This document shows, one piece after another, positions 34,458 through 44,599 of a DNA stretch of 64,000 nt (position 1 is the stretch's first letter; the number at the start of each line of letters is the position of its first letter). Origin of the DNA: Halapricum desulfuricans. Lineage in GTDB: Archaea > Halobacteriota > Halobacteria > Halobacteriales > Haloarculaceae. A program made the translations under genes and the position numbers. Under the pieces are notes generated by a model. That model saw nothing but the letters and a program-made list of their open reading frames with translations. It did no database searches and was not told where the DNA came from. Where the stretch lies: contig NZ_CP064787.1 in NCBI RefSeq assembly GCF_017094505.1, positions 2,542,001-2,606,000 on the forward strand, given 5' to 3'.

Positions 34458-35312
34458 ATGGCCGAGGGCGAACAGAAACTCGCGGACGTGCAGGGCCGGT
34501 TCATGCAGGTCGTCTCGGACGGCCGCAAGGCCAGCGACGTCGAGTGGCAATCGTGTCGCCTGCTGTTGTCGAACAAGCGCCTGCTCATCCTGACCAACGA
34601 GGGCAGACAGACCATCCCACTCGGGAAGGTCTCCAGCGTCAAGAGCCGCGGAGACGTCAACGAGGCCATCGCACAGGTGTCGAGTTACCTCTCGATCCAG
34701 ATCGGCTCTGACGTCTATCTTGTCGCCCCGCAGGACCAGGAACCGTTCGAGGAGAAACTGTACGGCGCGATCCTGGATCAGCGCGTCGTCTACGTCAAAC
34801 ATCCCGCAGTCGAGGGCGGCGTCGTCCAGGACCCCGGCTGGGAGAAGGCCCGGCTCAAACTCGGCGACGGAACGGTCGATCTGGCGATCGCCTCGGGCCA
34901 GTTCGTCGAGGTCGATCGCGGCGATGTCGGGACGGTCGAGGTGACCGAACAGACGGTCAACGACAGTCAGCGCCGCGTCGCCGAGATCGAACACCTCGTC
35001 GAGGGCACCGTCGTCCAGACGCACGTCACCGGCCCGGGTCGGGTCGTGGCGGTTCTCGCCGGCCTGCTCGGCCAGGAGAACGACCCAGACGCGGACATCA
35101 GCAAGGCGGAACACGAGGTCCTGATGGCGCTGTATTCCGGCGTTTCACCGTTCAAGATTCCAGATTTCGTCGGCATGGATGTCGAGGAAATCGAGGGGAT
35201 ATACGACGAACTCCTCGAAGAGGGACTCCTCCAGAAAGTGCGAATGCGACGCGAGGTGTCACTGAAGCCACGCGGGCGCAACATCGCCAGCGAGGTCATC
35301 GAGAACCAGTGA
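34458..35312 (+). CDS. cheF: Taxis protein CheF (adaptor between Che system and archaellum)
   Basis: 284 residues. The sequence pattern (MAEGEQKLADVQGRFMQVVSDGRKA, VEWQSCRLLLSNKRLLI, a central beta-rich domain, and a C-terminal helix-turn-helix-like segment EHEVLMALYSGVSPFKIPDF) is that of archaeal CheF. In Halobacterium, CheF binds CheY, CheD and CheC as well as the archaellum ArlC/D/E proteins, passing the signal to the motor. The gene lies 220 bp after the HEAT-repeat gene, beyond the tandem repeat. A TATA-like CCGTTAATAG (34416-34425) may give it its own promoter. Confidence 0.93.
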   Translation: MAEGEQKLADVQGRFMQVVSDGRKASDVEWQSCRLLLSNKRLLILTNEGRQTIPLGKVSSVKSRGDVNEAIAQVSSYLSIQIGSDVYLVAPQDQEPFEEKLYGAILDQRVVYVKHPAVEGGVVQDPGWEKARLKLGDGTVDLAIASGQFVEVDRGDVGTVEVTEQTVNDSQRRVAEIEHLVEGTVVQTHVTGPGRVVAVLAGLLGQENDPDADISKAEHEVLMALYSGVSPFKIPDFVGMDVEEIEGIYDELLEEGLLQKVRMRREVSLKPRGRNIASEVIENQ

Positions 35313-35373
35313 GTGTCGCGAGTCCATCGAGAGCCAGCGATCGTTGTCATCATCTGAGGACGACCGGATCGAT

Positions 35374-35384
35374 ACATAATTATT
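35374..35384 (+). promoter_or_regulatory. TATA-like element of the MFS transporter gene
   Basis: TACATAATTAT is a sharp AT island in GC-rich DNA. Its spacing would favour a start codon at the GTG at 35407 or, less well, the GTG at 35392. Confidence 0.45.
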
Positions 35385-35391
35385 GCCGACA

Positions 35392-36597
35392 GTGCGACGC
35401 CTCCGTGTGGTCGCGGACAGTCGGTTCGTCTCCGGGTTCGGGTCGCTCCTCGACGCGGACAGCTACCGCTATCACGCCGTCTATCTCACGTACTTCGCCG
35501 CCTCGAACGGGCTCGTCTCGTTCCGGAACGCCTTCTTCGAAGACGTCGGGCTCACGGGGTCGCAGATGGGGCTGCTCGGCGCGTTGCTCGTCGCCGGCGG
35601 GCTGGTCGCCCAGCCGGTGTGGGGAGTGCTCGCTGACCGGTTCAGCGCCACCCGGGCCGTGTTGCTGATCGGCGTCGCCGTCTCGGGGCTCGGCGTCCTG
35701 CTGTTCCCTCTCGCCGCCCACGTCGCGTGGACGTTCGGCGTGCTCGCCGTCGCGACGCTCGTGGTCTCGGTGTTCCGGGCTCCGATTCTCCCGGTCGCCA
35801 ACTCGATGGTCCTCTCGCAGGGTGTCGAATACGGGCACGTCCGGGCGGTCGGGAGCGTCGCGTTCGGGGTCGGCAGCCTCCTGCTGGGCTGGATCGTCGC
35901 CGGCTTCGGGCTCGACTGGGTGTTCTACGTCTACGCGCTCGGGATGGGCTTTGTCTTCGCCTCGGTCTGGACCCTCTCGGATCCCCGGGCGGACATCTCT
36001 CCGGACCTGCGACGGGACGCGGTCCAGTTGGTAACCAACCGCGGGTTCCTGCTGTTGTTGCTGGTCGCGTCGCTGGTCGCCGGTTCCTATTCGGCCGGCG
36101 ACGCCTTTCTCTCGGTGTACCTCCGCGATCTCACGGGCGGCGACGCCACGACGGGGCTGGCGTGGCTCGTCAAGACCGTCGCCGAGGCGGTCGTCTTCCT
36201 CGCGCTCGCCGGGGCCGATCTGGACAACCGGGCGGTGCTTGCTGCTGGCGCCGGGGCCACCGCCGCCGGATATCTCGTCCTCGGCGTGACGACGGCCGTG
36301 CCGCTCGCGGTCGGTATTCAGGTCCTGTCCGGTGCCGGCGTGGCGCTGTTCCTGTTCGCCGCGGTTCACATGACTCACCGGTACGCGCCGACGACGCTGG
36401 CCGCGACCGGCCAGGCGCTTTTGACCTCCGCGGGGATGGGGCTGGGCCGGATCGTCGGCCAGCTCGGGTCGGGCTGGGCGGTCAGCGCGGCGGGCGTCCG
36501 GGCGCTGTATCTCGTACTGGCCGGGACCGCGGCGATCGCGACGCTCGCGAGTCTGGGCTTTCAGCCGCGGCTGGCCGCAATCCTCAACCTGCGATAG
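35392..36597 (+). CDS. Major facilitator superfamily transporter
   Basis: About 400 residues with 12 predicted membrane helices. The loop 2-3 motif is GVLADRFSATRAV, a variant of the MFS signature, and the two halves are related. No ATG fits the start: TTG (35383) and GTG (35392 or 35407) are in frame, and I chose 35392. The N-terminal DADSYRYHAVYLTYFAASNGL resembles the LacY/nucleoside-type MFS_1-like group. The substrate cannot be told. It stands alone between cheF and nurA. Confidence 0.85.
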   Translation: MRRLRVVADSRFVSGFGSLLDADSYRYHAVYLTYFAASNGLVSFRNAFFEDVGLTGSQMGLLGALLVAGGLVAQPVWGVLADRFSATRAVLLIGVAVSGLGVLLFPLAAHVAWTFGVLAVATLVVSVFRAPILPVANSMVLSQGVEYGHVRAVGSVAFGVGSLLLGWIVAGFGLDWVFYVYALGMGFVFASVWTLSDPRADISPDLRRDAVQLVTNRGFLLLLLVASLVAGSYSAGDAFLSVYLRDLTGGDATTGLAWLVKTVAEAVVFLALAGADLDNRAVLAAGAGATAAGYLVLGVTTAVPLAVGIQVLSGAGVALFLFAAVHMTHRYAPTTLAATGQALLTSAGMGLGRIVGQLGSGWAVSAAGVRALYLVLAGTAAIATLASLGFQPRLAAILNLR

Positions 36598-36634
36598 ATC
36601 GAGCCGCTTTCGACTCCCGGACCGGCGACCGCCG

Positions 36635-36643
36635 CTGTTTTTG
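36635..36643 (+). promoter_or_regulatory. TATA-like element of nurA
   Basis: The T-rich run in CTGTTTTTG is centred ~27 bp before the ATG at 36667, giving a leaderless transcript. Confidence 0.4.
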
Positions 36644-36666
36644 TCCCGTCACTCGAAACGGGGCGC

Positions 36667-37923
36667 ATGACGCTCGACCCGGTGCACATCGAGGGGATCG
36701 CGCGCCTCGCCGGCCAGCTCGGACGAGGCGTGAGCGACACCGACCACCAGGGGCTGGCAGAGACGGTCTGGGCGGAGTTCCTCGACCCGCTGTACGCTGA
36801 CGGCGATCCCGTGCTCGAACCGCTGGGCGAGCAGCGCCGCCGGGTGATCGACCTCGAAGACGCCGCGCTCGCCGAGTCGCCGTTCGACACCCAGCACGGG
36901 CTGGACTCGGGAACGATCAACCCCACGACGTTCAAGAACGGGCTGGTGCTTGACGTCGCCCAGGCCGCGATGAGCGCCGTCCCCTCGGATCTGGACCTCC
37001 ACCGCGCCCGCACCGTGGTTGTAAGTGCCCATACCAACGACACGACGATCGATCTCGGCGGCGAATGGGTCGCCTACGACGAGGGGTACACCCGCCAGCG
37101 AGTCGTGCAGGTACCACGTGTCGACCGGTACGCCCAGACGGTCGTCCACGCGCTGGCGCTGTATCTCGCCGAAAGCCACCACGCGCAACTGCAGGCCGAC
37201 GTGGTCGAGGACCTGCTGATCCTCGACGGGCCAATCTACCCCACGGGACTGCTGAAGTGGGCCGACCGCCACCCCGAACTGGCGACGCTGTTGCGCGATC
37301 ACGAACGCCCGCGCAGCGTGATCCAGAACTACGTCGAACTGGTCGAGACGTTCGTCGATCGGGACGTGCCGCTGGTCGGGTTCGTGAAAAACAGCGCGAG
37401 CAATGCCATCACGCGAGCCGTCCGATCGGAGACCAACGCCCCCTGGGCCAACGACGCCGCGCTGTTCACGCAGGTGCTCGCTCGTCGAGACGACGACGGC
37501 GACCGCCGGACGGAGGCGCTGACCTGCACGAACTGGTTCCGGTCGCGGCTCGGCACCGACCGGCCGCTCTCGACGCAGGGCGGCGGTCTGGGTCTCGAGA
37601 CGCGACTCGATCGCGAGGCCTACGAGGTGACCTTCTTCGTCGTCTACGATCCCCGACTGGACGTGACCTACCGGATCGAGGCCCCCTACGCGGTCACGCG
37701 CGACGAGGGGGTCCGCGAGGCGTTGACCCGCCACATACTCGGCGAGATCGCCGCCGAGCGGGGTCCGCCACTGGCCGTGGCCAAGGCCGACGAACTCGCG
37801 CGTATCGACCGCGAGGGCAAGGAAACACTCCGGCAGACGATCGAGCGCCAGTTCGACAGCGAGCGCCAGCGCCAGTACAACGACCAGCGCTGGGGCGTCG
37901 ACCTCGACGTCGGCGGCCTGTAG
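36667..37923 (+). CDS. nurA: DNA repair nuclease NurA
   Basis: 418 residues with a NurA domain spanning most of the chain. The acidic active-site positions appear as LDSGT (Asp80) and LILDGPIYP (Asp187), and a conserved His/Gln-rich C-terminal segment follows. NurA is a 5'-3' nuclease that works with the HerA ATPase in double-strand-break end resection. No herA gene is near, which is unusual because the two are often neighbours. The C-terminus (residues ~380-418) is rich in Arg, Gln and Asp. Confidence 0.85.
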   Translation: MTLDPVHIEGIARLAGQLGRGVSDTDHQGLAETVWAEFLDPLYADGDPVLEPLGEQRRRVIDLEDAALAESPFDTQHGLDSGTINPTTFKNGLVLDVAQAAMSAVPSDLDLHRARTVVVSAHTNDTTIDLGGEWVAYDEGYTRQRVVQVPRVDRYAQTVVHALALYLAESHHAQLQADVVEDLLILDGPIYPTGLLKWADRHPELATLLRDHERPRSVIQNYVELVETFVDRDVPLVGFVKNSASNAITRAVRSETNAPWANDAALFTQVLARRDDDGDRRTEALTCTNWFRSRLGTDRPLSTQGGGLGLETRLDREAYEVTFFVVYDPRLDVTYRIEAPYAVTRDEGVREALTRHILGEIAAERGPPLAVAKADELARIDREGKETLRQTIERQFDSERQRQYNDQRWGVDLDVGGL

Positions 37924-37924
37924 G

Positions 37925-38085
37925 CGCTCGCGTTCGTCTGTCCCCCGTCGGCGAGAAGCGACTCGCCGTTGACAGAGTCACTCAGGTATTGGTCTGTCCC
38001 CGGTCGACAACCAGCGACTCGCCGTCGACGTAGTCGCTCGCGTCGCCGGCGGGATAGGCGGCGTCGGTCCTCCGCTGGGACGTGT
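37925..38085 (-). pseudogene. Tandemly duplicated 3' remnant of a short-chain dehydrogenase gene
   Basis: Read on the minus strand, about 38085-37982 encodes [26 protein letters not shown] and a TGA stop (37982-37984). Directly after it, 37985-37925 encodes [22 protein letters not shown] in another frame. Both match the C-terminal tail of classical SDR enzymes, whose pattern is SDYVxGxxLxVDGGxT. No Rossmann domain precedes them: upstream lies the tgtA promoter. So this is a decayed SDR gene whose tail has been duplicated. It fills most of the 238-bp gap between nurA and tgtA. Confidence 0.6.
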
Positions 38086-38129
38086 CTGTAGATGTCCGTC
38101 CGAGTCCGTTCACGCCGCCCGAACGCAAG

Positions 38130-38137
38130 CCTTAGTG
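38130..38137 (+). promoter_or_regulatory. TATA-like element of tgtA
   Basis: CCTTAGTG is centred ~28 bp before the ATG at 38162, the usual leaderless spacing. Confidence 0.4.
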
Positions 38138-38161
38138 ACGTACTCTCCCGAGAGACGGACA

Positions 38162-39637
38162 ATGCGCGACGCGTTCGAAGTCCGGACCTACGACGGGGCG
38201 GCCCGAATCGGCGAGTTACGGGTGCCGCGGGCCGACGTGACCGTCGAGACGCCGGCGCTCATGCCGGTGGTCAACCCGCACGTCCAGACGATCGAGCCCG
38301 CCCGGCTCGAATCGGCGTTCGGCGCGGAGATCATGATCACCAACAGCTACATCCTCCACGGGAGCGACGACCTCCGCGAGGACGCCCTCCAGCAGGGACT
38401 GCACGACCTGCTGGGTTTCTCGGGGGCGATCGTGACCGACTCCGGGTCCTTCCAGCTGGCCGAGTACGGCGAGATCGACGTGACGACGACGGAGATCCTC
38501 GAGTTCCAGCGCGAGATCGGCAGCGACGTCGGCACGCCGGTCGACATCCCGACGCCGCCGGACGTCGGGCGCGAGCAGGCCGAGCGAGAACTGGCCACGA
38601 CCCAGGAACGGTTAGAGACCGCCGAGAGCGTCGATACCGGCGAGATGCTGGTCAACGCACCCATCCAGGGCTCGACGTATCGCGATCTCCGGACCGAGGC
38701 CGCCGAGCACGCCTACGGGACGGGACTGGACGTCTTCCCGATCGGCGCGGTCGTGCCCCTGTTGAACAGCTACCGGTACGCCGACATCACCGAGATCGTC
38801 GGCGCGGTCAAGCGCGGCCTCGGGGGTGACGCGCCGGTCCACCTGTTCGGGGCGGGCCACCCGATGATGTTCGCGCTGGCGGTCGCGATGGGCTGTGACC
38901 TGTTCGATTCGGCCGCCTACGCGCTGTACGCCCGCGACGAGCGCTACCTGACGGTTCGCGGCACCGAACACCTCGACGAACTGGAGTACTTCCCGTGTGA
39001 GTGTCCGGTCTGTAGCGAACACACGCCCGAAGAATTACGCGAGATGGACGACGACCGGGCCGAGCGACTGCTCGCCGAACACAACCTGCACGTCTCCTTC
39101 GGCGAGATGCGACGGGTGAAGCAGGCGATTCGGCGGGGGAACCTCCTCGAACTCGTCGAGACGCGAGCCCGCAACCACCCGACGATGCTCGACGGCTACC
39201 GGGCGCTTCTCGACGACGCCGACCGACTGGAGGCGAGCGATCCGGCCACGAAGGACGCCTTTTTCCACGTCTCGACCGAGAGCGCACGCCGGCCCGAGGT
39301 GCGTCGCCACCACCGGCGTCTCGAGCGGTTCGACCTCGACGGCGAGATCCTGCTGGCGAGCGACCGGGACGCTCTCGACCGATCGTTCGACGAGCGCTGG
39401 AGCGTCACCCCGCCGTTCGGGCCGTACCCCCCGGCGCTCGCGGAGGCGTATCCGCTGACCGCCGAGGTGCCCGAACGGTTCGAACGGCAGGCCTACGCGG
39501 CCGCCGGCGAGGGAATCCGACGGCTCGTCGAGGCCAATCCCGGGGCGACGTTCACCGTGGCGCTGTGGGACTGGCCCGAGGGCGTACTGGCTGCCCTTCC
39601 CGACGGTGTCGAACGAGCTGACGGATTCCGGGCGTAG
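38162..39637 (+). CDS. tgtA: tRNA-guanine transglycosylase, archaeosine type (TgtA)
   Basis: 491 residues from the ATG at 38162. The catalytic Asp93 is in VTDSGSFQL, the substrate loop is [10 protein letters not shown], the second Asp is in [10 protein letters not shown], and the zinc site CECPVC is near 279-284. The enzyme exchanges guanine-15 in tRNA for preQ0, the first step of archaeosine synthesis. In haloarchaea the PUA-bearing partner (ArcS/TgtA2) is a separate gene; none is in this window. The C-terminal ~150 residues form the archaeal extension without an obvious PUA motif. Confidence 0.95.
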   Translation: MRDAFEVRTYDGAARIGELRVPRADVTVETPALMPVVNPHVQTIEPARLESAFGAEIMITNSYILHGSDDLREDALQQGLHDLLGFSGAIVTDSGSFQLAEYGEIDVTTTEILEFQREIGSDVGTPVDIPTPPDVGREQAERELATTQERLETAESVDTGEMLVNAPIQGSTYRDLRTEAAEHAYGTGLDVFPIGAVVPLLNSYRYADITEIVGAVKRGLGGDAPVHLFGAGHPMMFALAVAMGCDLFDSAAYALYARDERYLTVRGTEHLDELEYFPCECPVCSEHTPEELREMDDDRAERLLAEHNLHVSFGEMRRVKQAIRRGNLLELVETRARNHPTMLDGYRALLDDADRLEASDPATKDAFFHVSTESARRPEVRRHHRRLERFDLDGEILLASDRDALDRSFDERWSVTPPFGPYPPALAEAYPLTAEVPERFERQAYAAAGEGIRRLVEANPGATFTVALWDWPEGVLAALPDGVERADGFRA

Positions 39638-39718
39638 TCGTTCGCCCGCTGTCGAAACCACCCGCCGTCTCGCGCGGAAGTCGTCACGTTGATGGCGACC
39701 ACTATCGATGCGTAGCGT

Positions 39719-41626
39719 GTGAGCAGCACGGCAGAGATCATCACCGTAGTCGCGACGATAGCCGGACTGGGCGTCGTTTCGACGATCCTCTCCGACAGAC
39801 TGGAGATCCCGAGCGTCCTCTTTTTGATTCTCACGGGTGTCCTCGTCGGCCCGGAGGGACTCGGGCTCATCACACCTGCCGTGTTCGGCGGTGCGGACGG
39901 CGCGTTGCCGGCCATCGTCGGTCTCAGCGTCGCAATTATCGTCTTCGAGGGGGCGTTCTCGCTGGATGCCGAACGGCTACAAGAAGCGCCCCGGGTGACG
40001 CTCCGGCTCGTTACGGTCGGGGCGGTCGTCACGCTCGTCGGAACGACAGTCGTCGTCCATTATTTCCTTGGGACGGCGTGGGACGTCTCGCTGCTGGTCG
40101 GATCGTTGCTGGTCGCGACTGGCCCGACGGTCATTACGCCGATCATGGACGTCGTGATGGTCCGCGAGCGGGTCGCTTCGACGCTGGAGACGGAGGGCGT
40201 CGTCAACGACGTGACGGCGGCGATCCTCGCGGTCGTCACCTTCGAGTTCGTCGTTCTCAGCCGCCGGGGCATCGAGCGAGTGGTCAGCGGGTTCCTCTTG
40301 CAGTTCGGGACTGGCATCGCCGTCGGAGTCGTCGTCGCGCTGCTCGCATGGGTCGCCCTCACGCGACTCGGGCGCTCGGACAACGGCCCACAGAACGCCC
40401 GGTTGATCGTGCTCGTCACCGCGTTGATCACCTACGGCGCCGCTGAGTCCACCTACTCGTTGCTCTTCGCTGGCGTCGTCGGAACTGGACACTCCGAGGC
40501 CGGAATCGCCGCGGTTGCGGCCGGCGGGTTCGTCCTCGGGAACCTCGACATTCCGTACCGGGAGACGATCGAGCAATTCAAAGGCGACGTGACGCTGCTG
40601 GTCAACTCGTTCGTGTTTATCACACTCGCCTCGCTGCTGTCGGTGAGCGACCTCCGGACGCTCGGACTGGCGGGGCTCGCGGCTGCGGTCCTCATCGCGG
40701 CTGTCGTCCGCCCGCTTGCGGTCATGCTCTGTACGGCCGGGGACACGTTCTCGTTGCGCGAGCGCGCGTTCATGAGCGCGATGGGGCCGCGCGGGATCAT
40801 CCCCGCGTCGGTCGCGACGCTGTTCGCACTGGAGTTGAACGCACAGAACCCGGCAGCGCAGAACCCCGAAGCGACGACGCTCGTCGGGATGGTATTTCTC
40901 GTCATCGTCCTGACCGTCGTGTTTGAAGGCGGTGGCGCACGACATATCGCACAGGCACTGAACGTGATCCCGAAACGCGTCATTATCGTCGGCGGCGGTC
41001 GGATCGGACGGGAACTGGCGTCTCGACTCGACGACCGCAACGAGGAAGTCGTGATCGTCGAGCGGGACCCGGACGTCGTCGAGCGACTCCGCTGTGACGG
41101 CTGTACTGTTCAGGAAGGCGACGGAACGGACAGGCGGACGCTCGAGAAGGCGGGCATCGAGAACGCGAAGGTCGTCGCCGCCGCGACGGCGGACGACGAC
41201 GTCAACATGCTGGTCAGCCAACTCGCGAGAAACGAGTTCGAGGTCGAAACGGTCATCTCGCGGGTGACCGAACCGTCCAACACGGCGGCGTTCGAGGACC
41301 TCGACGTACAGATCGTCCCGGGCTGGCGGTCGGTCGCGTGGTCGATGGACAACTTCATCGAACGGCCCGCCATCGCCCGCTGGATGAACGAGTTCGACCA
41401 GAGCGGCGACGTCCAGGAAGTCGAAGTCACCAACGGCGATCGCGCCGGCAAGACGGTCGCACAACTCTCCGAAGACCTTCCGGAGGGCGTCCATCTCGCG
41501 CTCATCAGTCGGAACGGCGACAGTCACATTCCCCATTCCGGTCAGGAGATCGAGATGGGCGATCACCTCACGTTTATCGGTCGACCCGAACCCGTCCGAA
41601 AGGCCGTCGGCTTCTGCGAGCGGTGA
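39719..41626 (+). CDS. Cation/proton antiporter with TrkA-N/TrkA-C regulatory domains
   Basis: 635 residues starting at a GTG. About 12 membrane helices fill residues 5-405 (monovalent cation:proton antiporter type, Na+/H+ exchanger fold). Then follow a TrkA-N Rossmann domain (IIVGGGRIGRELASRL, ~422-435) and a TrkA-C domain (~555-625). The TrkA part suggests control by NAD(H) or another nucleotide, and such proteins usually move K+ or Na+ against protons. In a halophile this serves salt and pH balance. The gene is monocistronic. Confidence 0.88.
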   Translation: MSSTAEIITVVATIAGLGVVSTILSDRLEIPSVLFLILTGVLVGPEGLGLITPAVFGGADGALPAIVGLSVAIIVFEGAFSLDAERLQEAPRVTLRLVTVGAVVTLVGTTVVVHYFLGTAWDVSLLVGSLLVATGPTVITPIMDVVMVRERVASTLETEGVVNDVTAAILAVVTFEFVVLSRRGIERVVSGFLLQFGTGIAVGVVVALLAWVALTRLGRSDNGPQNARLIVLVTALITYGAAESTYSLLFAGVVGTGHSEAGIAAVAAGGFVLGNLDIPYRETIEQFKGDVTLLVNSFVFITLASLLSVSDLRTLGLAGLAAAVLIAAVVRPLAVMLCTAGDTFSLRERAFMSAMGPRGIIPASVATLFALELNAQNPAAQNPEATTLVGMVFLVIVLTVVFEGGGARHIAQALNVIPKRVIIVGGGRIGRELASRLDDRNEEVVIVERDPDVVERLRCDGCTVQEGDGTDRRTLEKAGIENAKVVAAATADDDVNMLVSQLARNEFEVETVISRVTEPSNTAAFEDLDVQIVPGWRSVAWSMDNFIERPAIARWMNEFDQSGDVQEVEVTNGDRAGKTVAQLSEDLPEGVHLALISRNGDSHIPHSGQEIEMGDHLTFIGRPEPVRKAVGFCER

Positions 41627-41662
41627 CCGACGGCGGCGTCGTCTCCCGGCAGCCAGTCGTCT

Positions 41663-41711
41663 GAGGAACCAGTCTTCTGTGACGTGTGCAGTCCGAGGAA
41701 TCAGTCTTCAG
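41663..41711. repeat. 17-bp imperfect direct repeat at the 3' end of alaS
   Basis: GAGGAACCAGTCTTCTG (41663-41679) and GAGGAATCAGTCTTCAG (41695-41711) agree at 15 of 17 positions. The second copy contains the last codons and stop of alaS, so the first looks like a small duplication just past it. Confidence 0.6.
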
Positions 41712-44487
41712 AGGCGGTCACAGTCCGCAAGATGTCGGGCGCCGCCGCGAGCGCGTCGTCCAGTTTCTCGGCGTCGGGGCCGCCACCCTGTGCGAAGTCC
41801 GGCGGACCCCCACCGCCCCCGCCGACGCGCCCCGCGAGTTCGCCGACGACTTCGCCGGCGTCGACCTCGACGCCGTCGGGGACGCCCACGACGAACGTCG
41901 CGCCGTCGGCCCCCGAACCCAGGACAGCGATCTGGCCCTGTTCGACGAGGGCGTTGGCCTGCGCCCGGAGTTCGTCCATGTCGGCGTCGATGCGCTGGAC
42001 CACTGCGGTCGTCCCGGCGACCTCGATCTCGTCGGCGTCGGCGCCGCCGCCTGCTCGCGCCTCCGCGAGTTGCTCTTTGAGATCCTCGATCTCCTTGCCG
42101 CGGGCCTTCCATTCCTCGAAGAACCGTTCCGCCGTCTCGGGGACGTCCCCGGGACTGACGTCCAGCACGTCGGCGGCGTCGTAGAGCGCGTCCTCGGTCC
42201 GCTGGGTGGCGTCGATGGCGGCGTCGCCCGCGGCGAACGTGATCCGGATGACCCCGTCCTGAATTCGCTCTGTGTTCAGGACCTTGATCGCGCCGATGTC
42301 GCCGCTTCGCGCGACGTGAGTCCCGCCGCAGGCCTGAACGTCATCGCCGACCTGGATGATCCGGATCTGCTCGCCCGGCGGGATCCCGCCCTGATAGAGG
42401 TCGAACCCGTGTTCGTCCTCGGCCTCGTGGCGGTCGGGCCAGTTCTGGGTGACCGGGACGTTCTCCATGACGAGCTCGTTGGCCCGGTGTTCGATCTCCT
42501 TGACCTGCTCGCGGGTGATCGACTCGTAGTGGCGGACGTCGATCCGCGCGGAGTCGGTCCCCTTCTGGGCCCCGGCCTGGCGGACGTGCTCGCCCAGCAC
42601 CTGCCGGGCGCTGTGGATGACGACGTGCGTCGCCGTGTGGTGGCGCATGAGCCGGCGGCGACGCGTCGCGTCGATCTGTCCGCGGACGAACTCGCCCTTG
42701 CCGGGGTCGTCGGTCGCCGTGTGGACGATCACGCCGTCGTACATCTGCGTGTCGAGGACCTCCGCAGTGGTGTCGTCGGTCGAGAGCGTGCCGTGGTCCG
42801 GCGGCTGACCGCCCCCTTCGGGGTAGAACATCGTCTGATCGAGCACTACGTCGTAATCGCCGTCCTCGCGGTCGAACACCTCGAGCACCATCGCCTCGAA
42901 GTCGGTCCGCTGTTGGTCGTCGTAGTAGAGGCGATCCGTCTCGGGGAGTTCCGCCAGCCGGTCGGCGTACGGTACGGCTTCCTCGCCGTCGGTCGCCTCG
43001 TCGCCCTCCTCGTGGCGGTCGGCCACAAGCGCGTAGAAGTCGTCGGGCGTCTCGACCGCGACGCCACGTTCGTCGGCGATCCCCTCGACCATGTCCGGCT
43101 GGATCCCGTGGGAGTCGTACAGCTCGATCAGTTCGTCCTCGGGGATCGGCTCGCCGGAGTCGGCGTACTCCTCGGCCAGCTGGCGGACGCGCCGGCCCCC
43201 GCGATCGAGCGTCTCGCGGTACTTCTCGACCTCCGTGCGGACGATGTCGCGGATCGTGTCCCGGTTGGTGTAGCCCAGTCGCTCGGCCTGCATGTCGACG
43301 AGTTCGTCAAGCGGCGCGTCGACGCCGACCGTATCGACCAGTCGCTTCGTGCGGCGCAGGACCATCCGGGCGAGATAACCCGTCCCGACGTTGCTCGGGA
43401 CGATCCCGTCGCCAAGCATGTACGCCAGCGTCCGGGAGTGATCGGCGATGGCGTAGATCGTCTCCAGCGGCTCGACCAGCTCGCGCAGGCGCTCGACCTC
43501 GACGCCCAGCCGATCCGCGATCTCCCCGCGGGCGGCCTCGACGTCGTCGACGTCGTCGATATCGAGATTGCCGGAGAGACGGGCGGCGTCGTGAACGATC
43601 GCCTGCTCTTCGTCGGTGTACTCGAGCCCGGCGTTGTCGGTGAGGAAGTCGATCATCTCCGGGTAGATCGCCTCGTAGACGGTCGCCGTCCCCTGGGAGA
43701 CCCAGGTCCACCGCTCGAGGCCGTACCCGGTGTCGACGATGTAGGTGTCCATCTCCGAGTAGGTGTTCCCGTCTTTCATCTCGTAGTCGCCGTCGGGGTC
43801 CTGCTCGAACTGCATGAACACCAGCGTCGCCAGCTCCGCGCCCTTGTAGATGACCTCGAAGGCGGGCCCGGCGTTGCCGCCCCCGACCCACGGGTCCTCG
43901 ATGAGCGTGATCTCCTCCAGATCGGCACCCAGCTCCTCGAACAGGCCCATGCAGTACTCGACGGTCTCCTCCTTCCAGTAGACCTCGCCCTCGTAGGCGT
44001 ACTCCTCGACGTCCTCCTTTGCGTTGAACGCGTGATGGGCCATCATCTCGAAGGCCATGGTGTGTCGTCCCGTCTTGCCGACGTTGTCGATGTCCTGCAT
44101 GCGGATGCAGGGCTGGCTGACGGCGAGGGGGTTCGCCGGCGGCGGCGTCTCGCCGGAGGTCACCAGCGGCTGGAAGTCGTAGATCGAGGCCTGCGTGAGC
44201 AGGACGTCCTCGCGCCAGCGATTGGCGGCGACCGGATAGGGCTCGATCCGGGTGTGGCCCCGCTCCTCGAAGTACGAGAGGAACGCCTCGCGCATCTCGC
44301 CCAGCTCGAGTGCCTCCTCGAACCCGGGATCGTCGATGAAGCTGTACTCGTCACACGGCGGCTCCCCGCAGGTCTCCCGATCGGCGTCGAGCGTCCAGAA
44401 GTGGTCCCCACACTCCGAACACTCCTTGCGATGGAACCCGTGCTCGTCGAAATAGTCGAGCCGGTATTCCTCGGTGAGGTCGCTCAT
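41701..44487 (-). CDS. alaS: Alanine-tRNA ligase
   Basis: 928 residues, archaeal type. The N-terminal class II catalytic core follows a Cys-rich zinc segment ([23 protein letters not shown], within residues 18-42). The editing domain carries the zinc ligands [13 protein letters not shown] and CGGTHV, followed by a coiled coil and a Gly-rich C-terminal domain (GGGGGPP). It charges tRNA-Ala and clears mischarged Ser or Gly. The editing domain looks complete. A TATA-like box ~29 bp before the ATG suggests leaderless mRNA. Confidence 0.97.
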   Translation of the reverse strand: MSDLTEEYRLDYFDEHGFHRKECSECGDHFWTLDADRETCGEPPCDEYSFIDDPGFEEALELGEMREAFLSYFEERGHTRIEPYPVAANRWREDVLLTQASIYDFQPLVTSGETPPPANPLAVSQPCIRMQDIDNVGKTGRHTMAFEMMAHHAFNAKEDVEEYAYEGEVYWKEETVEYCMGLFEELGADLEEITLIEDPWVGGGNAGPAFEVIYKGAELATLVFMQFEQDPDGDYEMKDGNTYSEMDTYIVDTGYGLERWTWVSQGTATVYEAIYPEMIDFLTDNAGLEYTDEEQAIVHDAARLSGNLDIDDVDDVEAARGEIADRLGVEVERLRELVEPLETIYAIADHSRTLAYMLGDGIVPSNVGTGYLARMVLRRTKRLVDTVGVDAPLDELVDMQAERLGYTNRDTIRDIVRTEVEKYRETLDRGGRRVRQLAEEYADSGEPIPEDELIELYDSHGIQPDMVEGIADERGVAVETPDDFYALVADRHEEGDEATDGEEAVPYADRLAELPETDRLYYDDQQRTDFEAMVLEVFDREDGDYDVVLDQTMFYPEGGGQPPDHGTLSTDDTTAEVLDTQMYDGVIVHTATDDPGKGEFVRGQIDATRRRRLMRHHTATHVVIHSARQVLGEHVRQAGAQKGTDSARIDVRHYESITREQVKEIEHRANELVMENVPVTQNWPDRHEAEDEHGFDLYQGGIPPGEQIRIIQVGDDVQACGGTHVARSGDIGAIKVLNTERIQDGVIRITFAAGDAAIDATQRTEDALYDAADVLDVSPGDVPETAERFFEEWKARGKEIEDLKEQLAEARAGGGADADEIEVAGTTAVVQRIDADMDELRAQANALVEQGQIAVLGSGADGATFVVGVPDGVEVDAGEVVGELAGRVGGGGGGPPDFAQGGGPDAEKLDDALAAAPDILRTVTASED

Positions 44488-44510
44488 TAGCGTACTCTTG
44501 CCCGGTCCGC

Positions 44511-44520
44511 GCCTAAATCA
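44511..44520 (-). promoter_or_regulatory. TATA-like element of alaS
   Basis: The minus strand reads TGATTTAGGC, ~29 bp before the ATG at 44487. Confidence 0.5.
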
Positions 44521-44599
44521 GTTCCGTTGCCGAGCGAGAGTCGCCCGAGACAACACCACGCGGGCGAGCGCTGTCGTAGTCACTCGCGAGCGGGGAAAT

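Noticed and set aside
41686-44490. 934-codon open frame on the plus strand opposite alaS
   Set aside because: alaS is a certain gene with all its motifs. The antisense frame has no start context, no known motif, and unnatural His/Arg/Val-rich composition.
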